A stretch of 64,000 nt of DNA from Pseudomonas thivervalensis. Its GTDB lineage: Bacteria > Pseudomonadota > Gammaproteobacteria > Pseudomonadales > Pseudomonadaceae. Position numbers and translations under genes: made by a program. A model generated the notes under the pieces. That model had not been told where the DNA came from. It did no database searches and worked only from the letters and a program-made list of their open reading frames with translations. The stretch is from the NCBI RefSeq assembly GCF_001269655.1, contig NZ_LHVE01000006.1, positions 372,001 through 436,000 on the forward strand, read 5' to 3'. Shown piece after piece: positions 33,803-43,580 of the stretch. Every line of letters starts with the position of its first letter. The first letter of the stretch is position 1.

Positions 33803-34288
33803 ATGCCCATCTCCCAGACCCGCCCTTCACCCGCCCCCTTGCTCAAGCCAGGCGAGACAGTGGTCCTGTTCGACGGTGTTTGTAAACTGTGCAATGGCTG
33901 GGCGAAGTTCCTGATCCGCCATGACCGCGCCCAACGCGTGCGGTTGGCCTCCGTCCAGTCGCCCGCAGGACAAGCGTTGCTGGCCTGGGCGGGCTTGCCC
34001 TTGCAGCAGTTCGACACCATGGCCGTGATTCGCGACCGGCATTACTGGGTGCGCTCGGAGGCGATTCTTGAAGTGGTTGCCCTACTGCCCTGGGTTTGGC
34101 GTCCGCTGAAACTGCTGCGCTACATCCCTCGCGTGCTTCGGGACTGGGCCTATGATCGTATCGCGCTGAATCGGTATCGGCTGTTTGGCAAATACGACGT
34201 ATGCCTTTTGCCGAGCCCGGATCATGAGCGGCGTTTCCTGAAGATCTCCACGCCTGGGACCCGCCCGGTGGAACGGGTCGATAGTTAG
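33803..34288 (+). CDS. DCC-family thiol-disulfide oxidoreductase-like protein (DUF393)
   Basis: The 161-residue product carries the hallmark D-G-V-C-K-L-C motif (VVLFDGVCKLCNGWAKFL) of the DCC family, which has a predicted thioredoxin-like fold with a redox-active CxxC. The family's middle segment (DTMAVIRDRHYWVRSEAILEV) and C-terminal region (DWAYDRIALNRYRLFGKYDVCLLP) are also present. Its redox partner is unknown. I chose the ATG at 33803, which puts the motif about 25 residues from the start. The upstream extension to 33701 is unconvincing. Confidence 0.88.
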   Translation: MPISQTRPSPAPLLKPGETVVLFDGVCKLCNGWAKFLIRHDRAQRVRLASVQSPAGQALLAWAGLPLQQFDTMAVIRDRHYWVRSEAILEVVALLPWVWRPLKLLRYIPRVLRDWAYDRIALNRYRLFGKYDVCLLPSPDHERRFLKISTPGTRPVERVDS

Positions 34289-34300
34289 CCAGCAATAAGC

Positions 34301-34343
34301 GGGGCCGCTTCGCGCCCCAGCGGGAGCAAGCTCCCTCGCCACA
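34301..34343. repeat. Single REP arm plus a short direct duplication downstream
   Basis: CCAGCGGGAGCAAGCTCCCTCGCCAC is a lone REP arm without partner. Just after it AGAGCGGTTCGG occurs twice, about 28 bp apart (34345-34385), a small direct duplication before xylR's stop. Confidence 0.8.
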
Positions 34344-34392
34344 AGAGCGGTTCGGTGGTCTGTCAGTTCATCAAGAGCGGTTCGGCTGTGAG

Positions 34393-35580
34393 TCAGTGAG
34401 CGGCCGCATTTGCCCCCTGCTGATATTCCCGAGGCGTGCAGCCGAATTCGCGGCGAAACACGGTGTGCAGGTATTGCGCCGATTTGAAGCCGCAGTTCTG
34501 GGCGATGTCGGCAATCGGCGCGTTGGTGTTTTCCAGTCCGTTGGCGGCGGCCGCCAGTTTGAAGCGCAGGATTTCGTCGTGGACGCTGCAGCCCCGTTCC
34601 TTGCGAAAATGCGCTTCCAGCGATGAGCGCGATATACCGACATACGCCGCCACCTGGGCGGTCTTGATGCCCTGGCAGGCGTATTGACGGATGAAGAGCA
34701 GTGCCTGCATGACATAGGGGTTGCCCAACGGTTGATGCAGGCTCGACACCTGCACATTGATCGCATCCGGCGGGACCAGGATCTGCGTACCCGTGGACGG
34801 CATGCCGTGCAGCATCTGGTGGAGCAGGCGCGCAGCGGTGCGGCCCATGGTTTCGGTGCCCTGGATCACCGAGCTCAGCGGCACCCGCGTCAGGCTGCGA
34901 GTGAGCGGGTCATTGTCGATGCCGATCAGGGCCACTTGCTCCGGCACGGCGATGCCGGCGGTCAGGCAGGCTTGCAGCAGTTGCCGGGCGCGGGCGTCGC
35001 TGACGGCGATGATGCCGATGGGTTTGGGCAGGCTTTGCAACCAGGCGATCTGCTGTTCGACGGCGCTGTCCCAGAGCGGTGCGCTGGTGCCCATGCCGCG
35101 ATAGACCTCGGCGTGCAGGCCATCGCGCTGCACCAGTCGGCGGAAGGCTTTCTCCCGTTCCTGGGCCCAGCGATTGGCTTGCGCTTCGGGCAGGCTGAAA
35201 CAGGCGAAGCGGGTCAGCCCGGCCTCGATCAGGTGTTCGTAGGCCAATTTCATCAACGCGTCATTGTCGGTGGCCACGTAGGGAATGCCCTTCGGGTAGG
35301 CGCGTTCATCCTGATAGGAACCGCCCACCGCCACCACCGGCAGCTTGATCCCGGCCAGCGCCTCGCCGATCAGCGGGTCGTCGAAATCGGCAATGATCCC
35401 GTCGCCCTGCCAGCGCTCGATGCCTTTCAAGCGACAGAGAAAATCCTCCTCGAGAAACAAGTCCCAGGACGCACGCGTGCTGCTCAGGTAGTTGCCGATG
35501 CCGCTGATGATGCCGCGGTCGTAGATCTTGCTGCCATTGAACAACAACGCAATGCGGTGAACGGGCGGGACGGTTTTCAT
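34393..35580 (-). CDS. xylR: Xylose operon regulator XylR (AraC family with LacI-like sensor)
   Basis: The 395-residue product has an N-terminal periplasmic-binding-like sugar sensor (HRIALLFNGSKIYDRGIISGIGNYL...) and a C-terminal AraC-type DNA-binding domain (GIKTAQVAAYVGISRSSLEAHFRKERGCSVHDEILRFKL; IADIAQNCGFKSAQYLHTVFRREFGCTPREYQQG). This architecture and length match E. coli XylR, the xylose-responsive activator. It is divergent from xylA, as expected for local control. I chose the ATG at 35580 with AGGG upstream; a GTG at 35604 is an alternative. Confidence 0.93.
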   Translation of the reverse strand: MKTVPPVHRIALLFNGSKIYDRGIISGIGNYLSSTRASWDLFLEEDFLCRLKGIERWQGDGIIADFDDPLIGEALAGIKLPVVAVGGSYQDERAYPKGIPYVATDNDALMKLAYEHLIEAGLTRFACFSLPEAQANRWAQEREKAFRRLVQRDGLHAEVYRGMGTSAPLWDSAVEQQIAWLQSLPKPIGIIAVSDARARQLLQACLTAGIAVPEQVALIGIDNDPLTRSLTRVPLSSVIQGTETMGRTAARLLHQMLHGMPSTGTQILVPPDAINVQVSSLHQPLGNPYVMQALLFIRQYACQGIKTAQVAAYVGISRSSLEAHFRKERGCSVHDEILRFKLAAAANGLENTNAPIADIAQNCGFKSAQYLHTVFRREFGCTPREYQQGANAAAH

Positions 35581-35640
35581 TGGCTTAACCCTGTGCCGGT
35601 GCACACAGACTAGGCGCGCGAACAGCGAATCTCAATACTC

Positions 35641-35667
35641 AAAATCGAACTGCCCGTTGGTGATTTT
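35641..35667. promoter_or_regulatory. Candidate XylR operator between xylR and xylA
   Basis: An inverted repeat, AAAATC at 35641-35646 and GATTTT at 35662-35667, lies in the 155-bp divergent gap, about 70 bp before xylA. It is the only symmetric element there. Binding by XylR is inferred from position. Confidence 0.45.
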
Positions 35668-35735
35668 CATAATCAGCAGCCACGAGGCCGGCGGTAGTAT
35701 CGGGACACCGCCAAGAATAAAAAGGAAACCTGCAC

Positions 35736-37052
35736 ATGCCGTACTTCCCCGGTGTCGACACGATTCGCTACGAGGGCCCTGCCAGCGATTCACCGCTCGC
35801 CTTCCGTCACTACGACGCCAACAAGCTGGTGCTTGGCAAACCCATGCGCGAGCACCTGCGCATGGCGGTCTGCTACTGGCATACCTTCGTCTGGCCAGGG
35901 TCGGACGTGTTCGGTGCCGGTACGTTCAAGCGCCCCTGGCAGCACGCCGGGGATCCGATGGAAGTGGCCATCGGCAAGGCCGAAGCGGCTTTCGAGTTCT
36001 TCTCCAAGCTGGGCATTGACTACTACTGCTTCCACGATACCGATGTCGCCCCGGAAGGCAACTCGCTCAAGGAGTACCGCAACCACTTCGCCCAGATGAT
36101 CGACCACCTGGAACGCCATCAGGAACAGACCGGGATCAAGCTGCTATGGGGCACCGCCAACTGCTTCAGCAACCCGCGTTTTGCCGCCGGCGCCGCCAGC
36201 AACCCCGATCCGGAAGTGTTCGCCTGCGCCGCCGCCCAAGTGTTCAGCGCCATGAACGCCACCCAACGTCTCAAAGGGTCCAACTACGTGTTGTGGGGCG
36301 GTCGTGAGGGCTACGAAACCCTGCTCAATACCGACTTGAAACACGAGCGCGAACAGTTGGGCCGCTTCATGCGCATGGTGGTCGAGCACAAGCACAAGAT
36401 CGGCTTCAAGGGCGACCTGCTGATCGAACCCAAGCCCCAGGAGCCGACCAAGCACCAGTACGATTACGACAGCGCCACGGTGTTCGGCTTCCTGCAGCAG
36501 TTCGGCCTGGAAAAGGAGATCAAGGTCAACATCGAAGCCAACCATGCCACCCTGGCCGGTCACAGTTTCCACCACGAGATCGCCACGGCCGTCTCCCTGG
36601 GGATTTTCGGCAGCATCGACGCCAACCGCGGCGACCCGCAAAATGGCTGGGACACCGATCAGTTCCCCAACAGCGTCGAGGAAATGACCCTGGCCACCTA
36701 TGAAATCCTCAAGGCCGGGGGCTTCGGCAATGGCGGGTTCAACTTCGATTCCAAGGTCCGGCGCCAGAGCCTGGACGAAATCGATCTGTTCCACGGTCAT
36801 GTCGCTGCCATGGACGTCCTCGCCCTCGCCCTGGAACGCGCGGCAGCCATGATGCAGAACGATCAGTTGCAGCAGTTCAAGGACCAGCGCTACGCCGGGT
36901 GGCAGAAACCGTTTGGCAAAGCGGTCCTGGCCGGCGACTTCAGCCTTGAATCGCTGGCCGAGCATGCCTTTACCAATGAGCTGAATCCCCAGGCCGTCAG
37001 CGGTCGCCAGGAGATGCTCGAGAACGTGGTCAATCGGTTTATATACACCTGA
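35736..37052 (+). CDS. xylA: Xylose isomerase XylA
   Basis: The enzyme converts D-xylose to D-xylulose in the cytoplasm using two divalent metal ions. The 438-residue product shows conserved xylose-isomerase blocks: [13 protein letters not shown] (catalytic His-Asp), [49 protein letters not shown] and the metal-site [15 protein letters not shown]. The start has AAGGAAA upstream. It is the first gene of the rightward xyl set, followed after 146 bp by xylF. No xylulokinase gene follows, so the next step must be supplied from elsewhere. Confidence 0.97.
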   Translation: MPYFPGVDTIRYEGPASDSPLAFRHYDANKLVLGKPMREHLRMAVCYWHTFVWPGSDVFGAGTFKRPWQHAGDPMEVAIGKAEAAFEFFSKLGIDYYCFHDTDVAPEGNSLKEYRNHFAQMIDHLERHQEQTGIKLLWGTANCFSNPRFAAGAASNPDPEVFACAAAQVFSAMNATQRLKGSNYVLWGGREGYETLLNTDLKHEREQLGRFMRMVVEHKHKIGFKGDLLIEPKPQEPTKHQYDYDSATVFGFLQQFGLEKEIKVNIEANHATLAGHSFHHEIATAVSLGIFGSIDANRGDPQNGWDTDQFPNSVEEMTLATYEILKAGGFGNGGFNFDSKVRRQSLDEIDLFHGHVAAMDVLALALERAAAMMQNDQLQQFKDQRYAGWQKPFGKAVLAGDFSLESLAEHAFTNELNPQAVSGRQEMLENVVNRFIYT

Positions 37053-37198
37053 CAACGGGCAAAAGTCGGGGCACAGCGGCTGTTACATTCTCGCGACAAA
37101 TCTGTGCCCACGGCGCCCTGCAACGCTCTACAGTTCTACCCGGTATCACGCTCATCGTCAGGCAGTGTCTTTCAAACAACAATAAAAGGACGCACCAC

Positions 37199-38200
37199 AT
37201 GAAAAGATTCAAACGTACCCTGCTCGCCGGCGCCCTCGCCCTGCTCTCGCTTCCGGTCATGGCCGATGCGACCCACCCGAAAATCGGTTTCTCCATCGAT
37301 GACCTGCGCCTGGAACGCTGGTCGCGGGACCGTGACTACTTCGTCGCGGCGGCGGAAAAACTCGACGCCAAGGTCTTCGTCCAGTCCGCCGACGCCAACG
37401 AGCAGAAGCAGATCTCGCAGATCGAAAACCTGATCTCCCGGGGCGTCGACGTGATCGTCATCGTGCCGTTCAACGCCACCGTGCTGACCAACGCCGTCGC
37501 CGAAGCGAAGAAGGCCGGGATCAAGGTCGTGTCCTACGATCGGCTGATCCTCAATGCCGATATCGACGCCTACATTTCCTTCGATAACGAAAAGGTCGGC
37601 GAGATGCAGGCCAGCGGCGTGCTGAAGGCCGCGCCCAAGGGCAACTACTTCCTGCTCGGTGGCGCGCCCACGGACAACAACGCCAAGGTCCTGCGCGAAG
37701 GCCAGATGAAGGTGCTGCAACCGGCCATCGACAAGGGTGACATCAAGATTGTCGGCCAGCAGTGGGTGAAGGAATGGAACCCCACCGAAGCCTTGAGCAT
37801 CGTGGAAAACGCCCTGACCCGGAACAACAACAAGATCGATGGCATTGTCGCCTCCAACGACGCCACCGCCGGCGGCGCCATCCAGGCCCTGGCCGCGCAG
37901 AAAATGGCCGGCAAGGTGCCGATCTCGGGCCAGGACGCCGACCTCGCGGCGGTCAAGCGCGTGATCGATGGCACCCAGACCATGACCGTCTACAAGCCGC
38001 TGAAACTGATCGCCTCCGAAGCCGCCAAGCTTTCGGTGCAACTGGCGCGCAACGAGAAACCGACCTTCAGCTCGCAGTACGACAATGGCAGCAAGAAAGT
38101 CGACACCATCCTGCTCACCCCTACGCCGTTGACCAAGGACAACATCGACCTGCTGGAAAAGGACGGGTTCTATACCAAGGCGCAGATCGCCGGGCAGTGA
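37199..38200 (+). CDS. xylF: D-xylose ABC transporter periplasmic binding protein XylF
   Basis: The 333-residue product begins with a Sec signal peptide (MKRFKRTLLAGALALLSLPVMADA, cleavage near residue 22-24). The mature part is a type I sugar-binding protein with IGFSIDDLRLERWSRDRDYF, VDVIVIVPFNATVLTNAV, VSYDRLILNADIDAYISFDN and VASNDATAGGAIQAL. These match XylF closely. AAAAGGA precedes the ATG. A 146-bp gap after xylA suggests a possible additional promoter. A REPIN separates it from xylG, often associated with differential expression of binding protein and transporter genes. Confidence 0.95.
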   Translation: MKRFKRTLLAGALALLSLPVMADATHPKIGFSIDDLRLERWSRDRDYFVAAAEKLDAKVFVQSADANEQKQISQIENLISRGVDVIVIVPFNATVLTNAVAEAKKAGIKVVSYDRLILNADIDAYISFDNEKVGEMQASGVLKAAPKGNYFLLGGAPTDNNAKVLREGQMKVLQPAIDKGDIKIVGQQWVKEWNPTEALSIVENALTRNNNKIDGIVASNDATAGGAIQALAAQKMAGKVPISGQDADLAAVKRVIDGTQTMTVYKPLKLIASEAAKLSVQLARNEKPTFSSQYDNGSKKVDTILLTPTPLTKDNIDLLEKDGFYTKAQIAGQ

Positions 38201-38227
38201 CCTGACCGGGCAATCAACTGGTGGGAC

Positions 38228-38320
38228 CTGTGGGAACGAGCCTGCTCGCGATAGCGGTGGTTCAGCGTGCATCAATGTTGGATGTGCTGCCGCCATCGCG
38301 AGCAGGCTCGCTCCCACAGG
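38228..38320. repeat. REPIN between xylF and xylG
   Basis: TGTGGGAACGAGCCTGCTCGCGAT faces ATCGCGAGCAGGCTCGCTCCCACA. It may protect the upstream xylF mRNA from 3' decay, as REP stem-loops do in E. coli transporter operons; this is inference. Confidence 0.9.
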
Positions 38321-38401
38321 GGCTCTGCTTGACCGACCGGCATCAGCGGCCACAGCAACCCCACCTGCCAATGCGTAAGCCCTTTTCCATGAGTCCTTGC
38401 C

Positions 38402-39958
38402 ATGTCCGACTACCTGCTGCAAATGAACGGCATCGTCAAAACCTTTGACGGTGTCAAAGCCCTGAACGGCATCGACATCAAGGTCAGGCCGGGTGAGTGC
38501 GTCGGCCTGTGCGGTGAAAACGGCGCGGGCAAATCCACGCTGATGAAAGTGCTGTCGGCGGTCTATCCCTACGGCACCTGGGAAGGCGAGATCATTTGGG
38601 ACGGCCAGCCGCTCAAGGCGCAGTCCATCAGCGAGACAGAAGCCGCCGGGATCGTCATCATCCACCAGGAACTGACCTTGGTCCCCGACCTGTCGGTGGC
38701 CGAAAACATCTTCATGGGCCACGAGCTGACGCTGCCCGGCGGACGCATGAACTACCCGGCGATGATCCACCGCGCCGAGGCCCTGATGCGTGAACTCAAA
38801 GTGCCGGACATGAACGTCTCGCTCCCGGTTTCGCAGTACGGCGGTGGCTACCAGCAACTGGTGGAAATCGCCAAGGCACTGAACAAGCAGGCGCGGTTGC
38901 TGATCCTCGACGAGCCCTCCTCGGCCCTGACCCGCTCGGAAATCGAGGTGCTGCTGGACATCATCCGCGACCTCAAGGCCAAGGGCGTGGCCTGTGTGTA
39001 CATCTCTCACAAACTCGATGAAGTGGCCGCCGTGTGCGACACCATCTCGGTGATCCGCGACGGCAAACACATCGCCACCACCGCCATGGCGGACATGAGC
39101 ATTCCCAAGATCATCACCCAAATGGTCGGGCGGGAAATGAGCAACCTCTACCCCACCGAACCCCATGAGGTCGGCGAGGTGATTTTCGAGGCCCGCCACG
39201 TCACCTGCTACGACGTCGACAACCCCAGGCGCAAACGGGTCGACGACATTTCATTCGTCCTCAAGCGCGGGGAAATCCTCGGCATCGCCGGGCTGGTCGG
39301 CGCCGGTCGTACGGAACTGGTCTCGGCGCTGTTCGGCGCCTACCCCGGTCGCTACGAAGGCGAAGTCTGGCTGGGCGGCCAACAGATCGACACGCGCACG
39401 CCGCTCAAGTCGATCCGCGCCGGCCTGTGCATGGTCCCCGAAGACCGCAAGCGCCAAGGCATCATTCCTGACCTGGGGGTGGGCCAGAACATCACCCTGG
39501 CGGTGCTGGACAACTACACGAAACTGACCCGCATCGATGCCGAAGCCGAACTGGGCAGCATCGACAAGGAAATCGCGCGCATGCACCTCAAGACCGCGAG
39601 CCCGTTCCTGCCGATCACCAGCCTCTCTGGCGGCAACCAGCAAAAAGCGGTGCTGGCGAAAATGCTCCTGACCAAACCCCGGGTGCTGATTCTCGATGAG
39701 CCCACCCGTGGCGTGGACGTCGGCGCCAAATACGAGATCTACAAGCTGATGGGCGCGCTGGCGGCCGAAGGCGTGTCGATCATCATGGTGTCCTCGGAGC
39801 TGGCCGAAGTCTTGGGGGTTTCCGACCGCGTCCTGGTGATCGGCGAAGGCCAGTTGCGCGGCGACTTCATCAACCACGAACTCACCCAGGAACAGGTGCT
39901 CGCCGCCGCGCTCAGCCATCCCGATGGCCATAACAATAATGATCGGAAGTCCGCGTAG
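38402..39958 (+). CDS. xylG: D-xylose ABC transporter ATPase XylG
   Basis: The 518-residue protein has two fused ABC domains, as usual for sugar importers of this class. The first has Walker [10 protein letters not shown] and signature-like [16 protein letters not shown]; the second has [18 protein letters not shown] and [40 protein letters not shown]. The second Walker A lacks the canonical Lys (GAGRTEL), which is typical for the second domain in this family. Its stop codon directly abuts the xylH start, so they are translated together. Confidence 0.96.
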   Translation: MSDYLLQMNGIVKTFDGVKALNGIDIKVRPGECVGLCGENGAGKSTLMKVLSAVYPYGTWEGEIIWDGQPLKAQSISETEAAGIVIIHQELTLVPDLSVAENIFMGHELTLPGGRMNYPAMIHRAEALMRELKVPDMNVSLPVSQYGGGYQQLVEIAKALNKQARLLILDEPSSALTRSEIEVLLDIIRDLKAKGVACVYISHKLDEVAAVCDTISVIRDGKHIATTAMADMSIPKIITQMVGREMSNLYPTEPHEVGEVIFEARHVTCYDVDNPRRKRVDDISFVLKRGEILGIAGLVGAGRTELVSALFGAYPGRYEGEVWLGGQQIDTRTPLKSIRAGLCMVPEDRKRQGIIPDLGVGQNITLAVLDNYTKLTRIDAEAELGSIDKEIARMHLKTASPFLPITSLSGGNQQKAVLAKMLLTKPRVLILDEPTRGVDVGAKYEIYKLMGALAAEGVSIIMVSSELAEVLGVSDRVLVIGEGQLRGDFINHELTQEQVLAAALSHPDGHNNNDRKSA

Positions 39959-41095
39959 ATGAATCAGGTCAAACAGCTGTTTTCCCGCTACAAAATGCTC
40001 GCGCTGGTGATCGCCGTGGCGCTGATCTGGCTGTTCTTCAGCTGGCAGACCGACGGTGGGTTCCTGACCCCGCGCAACCTTTCCAACCTGCTGCGGCAGA
40101 TGTCCATCACCGGGATTCTGGCCTGCGGCATGGTACTGGTGATCATCAGCGGCGAGATCGATCTGTCGGTGGGTTCGTTGCTTGGACTGCTGGGTGGCCT
40201 GGCGGCGATTCTCGATGTGGTCTATCACATCCCGCTGCTGGCGAACCTGAGCCTGGTGGCGCTGTGCGGCTTGGTGATTGGTTTGGGCAACGGCTACATG
40301 ACCGCCTACCTGCGCATCCCGTCGTTCATCGTCGGGCTGGGTGGCATGCTCGCGTTTCGCGGCGTCCTGCTGGGGGTCACCGGCGGCACCACCATTGCCC
40401 CGGTGTCACCGGAGCTGGTCTACGTCGGCCAGGGTTACCTGCCGCATGCGGTCGGGACCGGGCTCGGTATCCTGCTGTTCGCCCTGACCCTGTTCCTCAC
40501 TTGGAAACAACGGCGCAACCGTGCCCTCCATGGCCTGGCGGCCCACTCCCTGGTGCGTGATGTGTTGCGCGTGGTGTTGATCGGTGCCGTGCTGGCCGGC
40601 TTCGTCTACACCCTCAACAGTTACGATGGCATTCCGGTGCCGGTGCTGCTCCTGCTGATCCTGCTGGGGGTGTTCAGCTACGTCACCAGCCAGACCGTTT
40701 TTGGCCGCCGCGTCTACTCGGTGGGCAGCAACATGGAAGCCACGCGCCTGTCCGGCATCAATGTGCAAGCGGTGAAGCTGTGGATCTTCGGCATCATGGG
40801 CGTGATGTGCGCCCTCGCCGGCGTGGTCAACACCGCACGCCTGGCTGCTGGCTCACCCTCGGCCGGCAACATGGGCGAACTCGACGCCATCGCCGCGTGC
40901 TTCATCGGCGGCACCTCCATGCGCGGTGGTTCGGGCACCGTCTACGGCGCCCTCCTCGGCGCGCTGGTGATCACCAGCCTGGACAATGGCATGTCCATGC
41001 TCGACGTCGACAGCTACTGGCAGATGATCGTCAAAGGCAGCATTTTGGTGCTCGCGGTGTGGGTGGATGTGAGTACGCGGACAGGGCGGCGTTGA
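39959..41095 (+). CDS. xylH: D-xylose ABC transporter permease XylH
   Basis: This 378-residue inner-membrane permease has about ten hydrophobic segments. The family motif for coupling to the ATPase is visible as SVGSNMEATRLSGINVQAVKLWIFGIMGVM, and LVIISGEIDLSVGSLLGLLGG and ACFIGGTSMRGGSGTVYGALLGALVI are diagnostic of ribose/xylose-type permeases. It begins immediately after xylG and ends the xyl operon. The convergent lysE-type gene ends 10 bp away and no terminator hairpin is apparent. Confidence 0.96.
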   Translation: MNQVKQLFSRYKMLALVIAVALIWLFFSWQTDGGFLTPRNLSNLLRQMSITGILACGMVLVIISGEIDLSVGSLLGLLGGLAAILDVVYHIPLLANLSLVALCGLVIGLGNGYMTAYLRIPSFIVGLGGMLAFRGVLLGVTGGTTIAPVSPELVYVGQGYLPHAVGTGLGILLFALTLFLTWKQRRNRALHGLAAHSLVRDVLRVVLIGAVLAGFVYTLNSYDGIPVPVLLLLILLGVFSYVTSQTVFGRRVYSVGSNMEATRLSGINVQAVKLWIFGIMGVMCALAGVVNTARLAAGSPSAGNMGELDAIAACFIGGTSMRGGSGTVYGALLGALVITSLDNGMSMLDVDSYWQMIVKGSILVLAVWVDVSTRTGRR

Positions 41096-41104
41096 TGGGC
41101 TCCG

Positions 41105-41713
41105 TCATTTGCTGGCAGACGCCATCAACACACCCAAGCCCAGGAAAGTGATGCCCGACAATTTGCCGACAATCCTGGCGCCCTGGCTCGACGAGAGCCA
41201 GCCCCTGGCGCCATTGGCCATCAGCGCATAGGCACAATGGACCAGCACCACAAGCAGGCTGTAGGACGACACCAGCAAGAAAAACTGGCGGTAGTAATCG
41301 CCCTCCGGCTTGATGAACTGAGGGAACACGGCCAGGAAGAAGAAACCGGCCTTGGGGTTGAGCAACTGGATTGACAGCGCCTCGATAAATCGCCGCCACG
41401 GGCGCGGCGACGTGACTGTGAGTTCGGGAATAAAGCGCTGGGTACGCCACATCTTGATGCCCAGGTACAACAGGTACAGCGCCCCGACGTATTTCAAGAG
41501 CGTGAAGGCCGTTGCCGAGGCGGCCAGGACCAACCCCAAGCTGCTGGCGCAAATACCCGCCACGATAAACGCCCCCGACGCGATACCGAAGATGCCCGGC
41601 AGCGCACCGCGCCAGCCATGGCGCAAGGCATTGGACAGCGTCAGCACCACGCCGGGACCCGGGCTGAGCACCGTCAGGGTCGCCAGGATCAGAAAAAGTC
41701 CGTAATCGGCCAT
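41105..41713 (-). CDS. LysE/RhtB-family amino acid exporter
   Basis: The 202-residue membrane protein has the six-helix LysE arrangement and the motif LTVLSPGPGVVLTLSNALRHGWRGALPGIFGIASG at the N-terminus, followed by LKYVGALYLLYLGIKMWR and IQLLNPKAGFFFLAVFPQFI. Substrates in this family are amino acids or related metabolites. GGAG lies just upstream of the ATG. It is divergent from the LysR gene at 41819 with 105 bp between, so the regulator probably controls it. Confidence 0.9.
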   Translation of the reverse strand: MADYGLFLILATLTVLSPGPGVVLTLSNALRHGWRGALPGIFGIASGAFIVAGICASSLGLVLAASATAFTLLKYVGALYLLYLGIKMWRTQRFIPELTVTSPRPWRRFIEALSIQLLNPKAGFFFLAVFPQFIKPEGDYYRQFFLLVSSYSLLVVLVHCAYALMANGARGWLSSSQGARIVGKLSGITFLGLGVLMASASK

Positions 41714-41818
41714 GCATCACTCCACATTGAAGGCAATTGCTGCGACTTTCAGGGTGGCGTGGCAGCGGGACGCTGACAAACGCTTTAATTGCGCCGCATA
41801 TGTGACTAAATTAGACGC

Positions 41819-42745
41819 ATGATCGCCAACCTCCCCCCATTGAACGCCGTCCGCGCCTTCGCCGCTGCCGCTCGCCACCAGAGCTTCAGTCGCGCCGCCG
41901 AAGAGCTGCACGTCAGCCACAGCGCCGTCAGCCGTCACGTCAAGTTGCTCGAAGAGCGCCTGGGCGTGCTGCTGTTCGAACGTCGAACCCGCCAGTCCTT
42001 GCTCACCCCGGCGGGACGGGTTTTCTACGAGCAGGTCAGCGAGGCACTGACGCAAATCGCCAACGCCGCCACCGCACTGACGCGCAATGCGGCCCAGCGC
42101 AAAGTGACCATCAACGTGCGTCCTTCCTTCGCGGTGCGCTGGCTCATCCCTCGGCTGCCGGACTTCATGGCGCGCCATCCGGACATCAAGCCCGAGGTCG
42201 TCACCAGCACCCACCCCCCGGATCCATCACGGGAAAGGTTCGACGTGGTCATTCGGCGTGGACACGCTGGCTGGTCGGCCGAGGTGCAACCCACCGCGTT
42301 GCTGGAAGACCACCTGCTGCTGGTCGCCGCACCGTCGCTGCTGCAAAACGTACCGTTGGAAAACATCCACGACCTGGCCCGGCACACCTTGTTGTCGGGC
42401 AGGACACGCAGCAGCGATTGGCAGGATTGGGCGGAACACGCCGGGATCCATCCATTGAACAACCCACCGACCCTGCAATTCGATCACATGCACCTCGTGC
42501 TGCAGGCGGCGGTCGATGATCTGGGCGTGGCGTTGTGTCCGGCTTCGCTGCTGGGCAGGGATTTGTCCAACGGCCGCCTGACCTGCCCACTGCCGACGTT
42601 GCGCCTGCCGTTAGCCCGCTATTACTACGGGGTATCCAGGGATGCGGTAGTTGAGACGCAGGTTTTTGTTGATTGGTTGCTAACCCATTGTGGGAGCGAG
42701 CTTGCTCGCGATGGCGGCGGCACAACCAACATCTTTGCAGGCTGA
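41819..42745 (+). CDS. LysR-family regulator (GcvA-like) with C-terminus written into a REP
   Basis: The 308-residue product has the GcvA-type N-terminus (LPPLNAVRAFAAAARHQSFSRAAEELHVSHSAVSRHVKLLEERLGVLLFERR) and effector domain. Its last 18 or so residues (HCGSELARDGGGTTNIFAG) are encoded by the REPIN at 42688-42779, because the gene reads through the first REP arm and stops in its spacer. The functional domain seems to end around FVDWLL, so the tail is probably an add-on. It is divergent from the lysE-type exporter and is its likely regulator. Confidence 0.92.
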   Translation: MIANLPPLNAVRAFAAAARHQSFSRAAEELHVSHSAVSRHVKLLEERLGVLLFERRTRQSLLTPAGRVFYEQVSEALTQIANAATALTRNAAQRKVTINVRPSFAVRWLIPRLPDFMARHPDIKPEVVTSTHPPDPSRERFDVVIRRGHAGWSAEVQPTALLEDHLLLVAAPSLLQNVPLENIHDLARHTLLSGRTRSSDWQDWAEHAGIHPLNNPPTLQFDHMHLVLQAAVDDLGVALCPASLLGRDLSNGRLTCPLPTLRLPLARYYYGVSRDAVVETQVFVDWLLTHCGSELARDGGGTTNIFAG

Positions 42746-42779
42746 ACCACCGCTTCGCGAGTAAGCTCGCTCCCACAGG
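42688..42779. repeat. REPIN, GTGGGAGCGAGCTTGCTCGCG class, overlapping the LysR gene's 3' end
   Basis: TTGTGGGAGCGAGCTTGCTCGCGATGG faces TTCGCGAGTAAGCTCGCTCCCACAG. The LysR stop codon at 42743-42745 lies in the spacer between the arms. Confidence 0.92.
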
Positions 42780-42860
42780 GGAATTGCGTTAGCCGGGAGC
42801 TGCCTTATGCGCTTTGTTTCGCGGCCAACGGCGGTCCGAAAATCTCGTAGGAATTTACCT

Positions 42861-42993
42861 CTGTGGCGAGGGGATTTATCCCCGCTGGGCTGCGAAGCGG
42901 CCCCAAACCAGGCACCTCTTTTCGCCAGGTACTCCGCAGGTACCGGTTTTGCGACTGCTGCGCAGCCGAGCGGGAGCAAGCTCCCTCGCCACA
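42861..42993. repeat. 133-bp REPIN, copy 1 of a near-identical pair
   Basis: The outer arms are CTGTGGCGAGGGGATTTATCCCCGCTGGG and CGAGCGGGAGCAAGCTCCCTCGCCACAG. The internal sequence from TGCGAAGCGGCCCC to the right arm is almost identical to 43581-43713, which begins exactly 720 bp later. Confidence 0.93.
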
Positions 42994-43294
42994 GGTGGAA
43001 CGTGCGTCCTACAGGTCGGTTGTGGGTGCCGGGATCGACTTCTATAGTTGGGTCGTCGCTGGCTTTGGCCGGTGGCTGGGTTTCGCAGCCCTCGATGAAA
43101 AAGATCTAATACCGTCAAATGAAATTCAGGCAAACTTGCCCGCGTTCATTTTATGGCGGTTGTGCGCGGGAGACTTTCGGGTCTGCCGAGTTTTTGGATT
43201 CTTTCCTCGGTCTGCGAACCCTCGCGCAACTGCCACCCATTTGATTCGCAGCAAAAAGGTGGCATTTCTTCTTTCTTAAAAGGAATTCAACCTC
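42994..43294. other. Intergenic stretch without recognised gene
   Basis: I see no supported coding region in these 301 bp. The last part is more AT-rich and should hold the promoter and the AAAAGGAA ribosome site of the gene at 43295. Confidence 0.6.
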
Positions 43295-43573
43295 ATGACA
43301 ACTCACTCATCCAGCCGCTTCACCCCTCTCACCCAAACCGCCACCACCCACCCCGTCCTGCTGATCGACACCCAAGCCCCACTCCCCGAACTCCACGCTT
43401 GCGCCAGCGAACGCCTGCACGCCACGCTTGATTACCTGACCTTGGTGGCGTGCAGCAGCCTGCGTGATTCGGCATCGAGCGACATCAACACCATCACCAA
43501 CGTCGCCCGGATCCTGGTGCAGGATATGGCGGAGGTGTTTGGCGTGATCGAACAGCGCGGGCTCGAAGACTAG
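43295..43573 (+). CDS. Small DUF6124-like protein of unknown function
   Basis: This 92-residue cytoplasmic protein has a Thr/Pro-rich start and a helical C-terminal half (ERLHATLDYLTLVACSSLRDSASSDINTITNVARILVQDMAEVFGVI). It looks like the small proteins grouped as DUF6124 that occur in many copies in fluorescent pseudomonads, but this is from memory and by eye. AAAAGGAA lies 10 nt before the ATG. It is enclosed between the two 133-bp REPIN copies. Confidence 0.72.
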   Translation: MTTHSSSRFTPLTQTATTHPVLLIDTQAPLPELHACASERLHATLDYLTLVACSSLRDSASSDINTITNVARILVQDMAEVFGVIEQRGLED

Positions 43574-43580
43574 CCAGCCT

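Noticed and set aside
42994..43294. Several overlapping short ORFs before the DUF6124-like gene
   Set aside because: All start in or near the REPIN, differ in frame and show no protein-like composition or ribosome sites.
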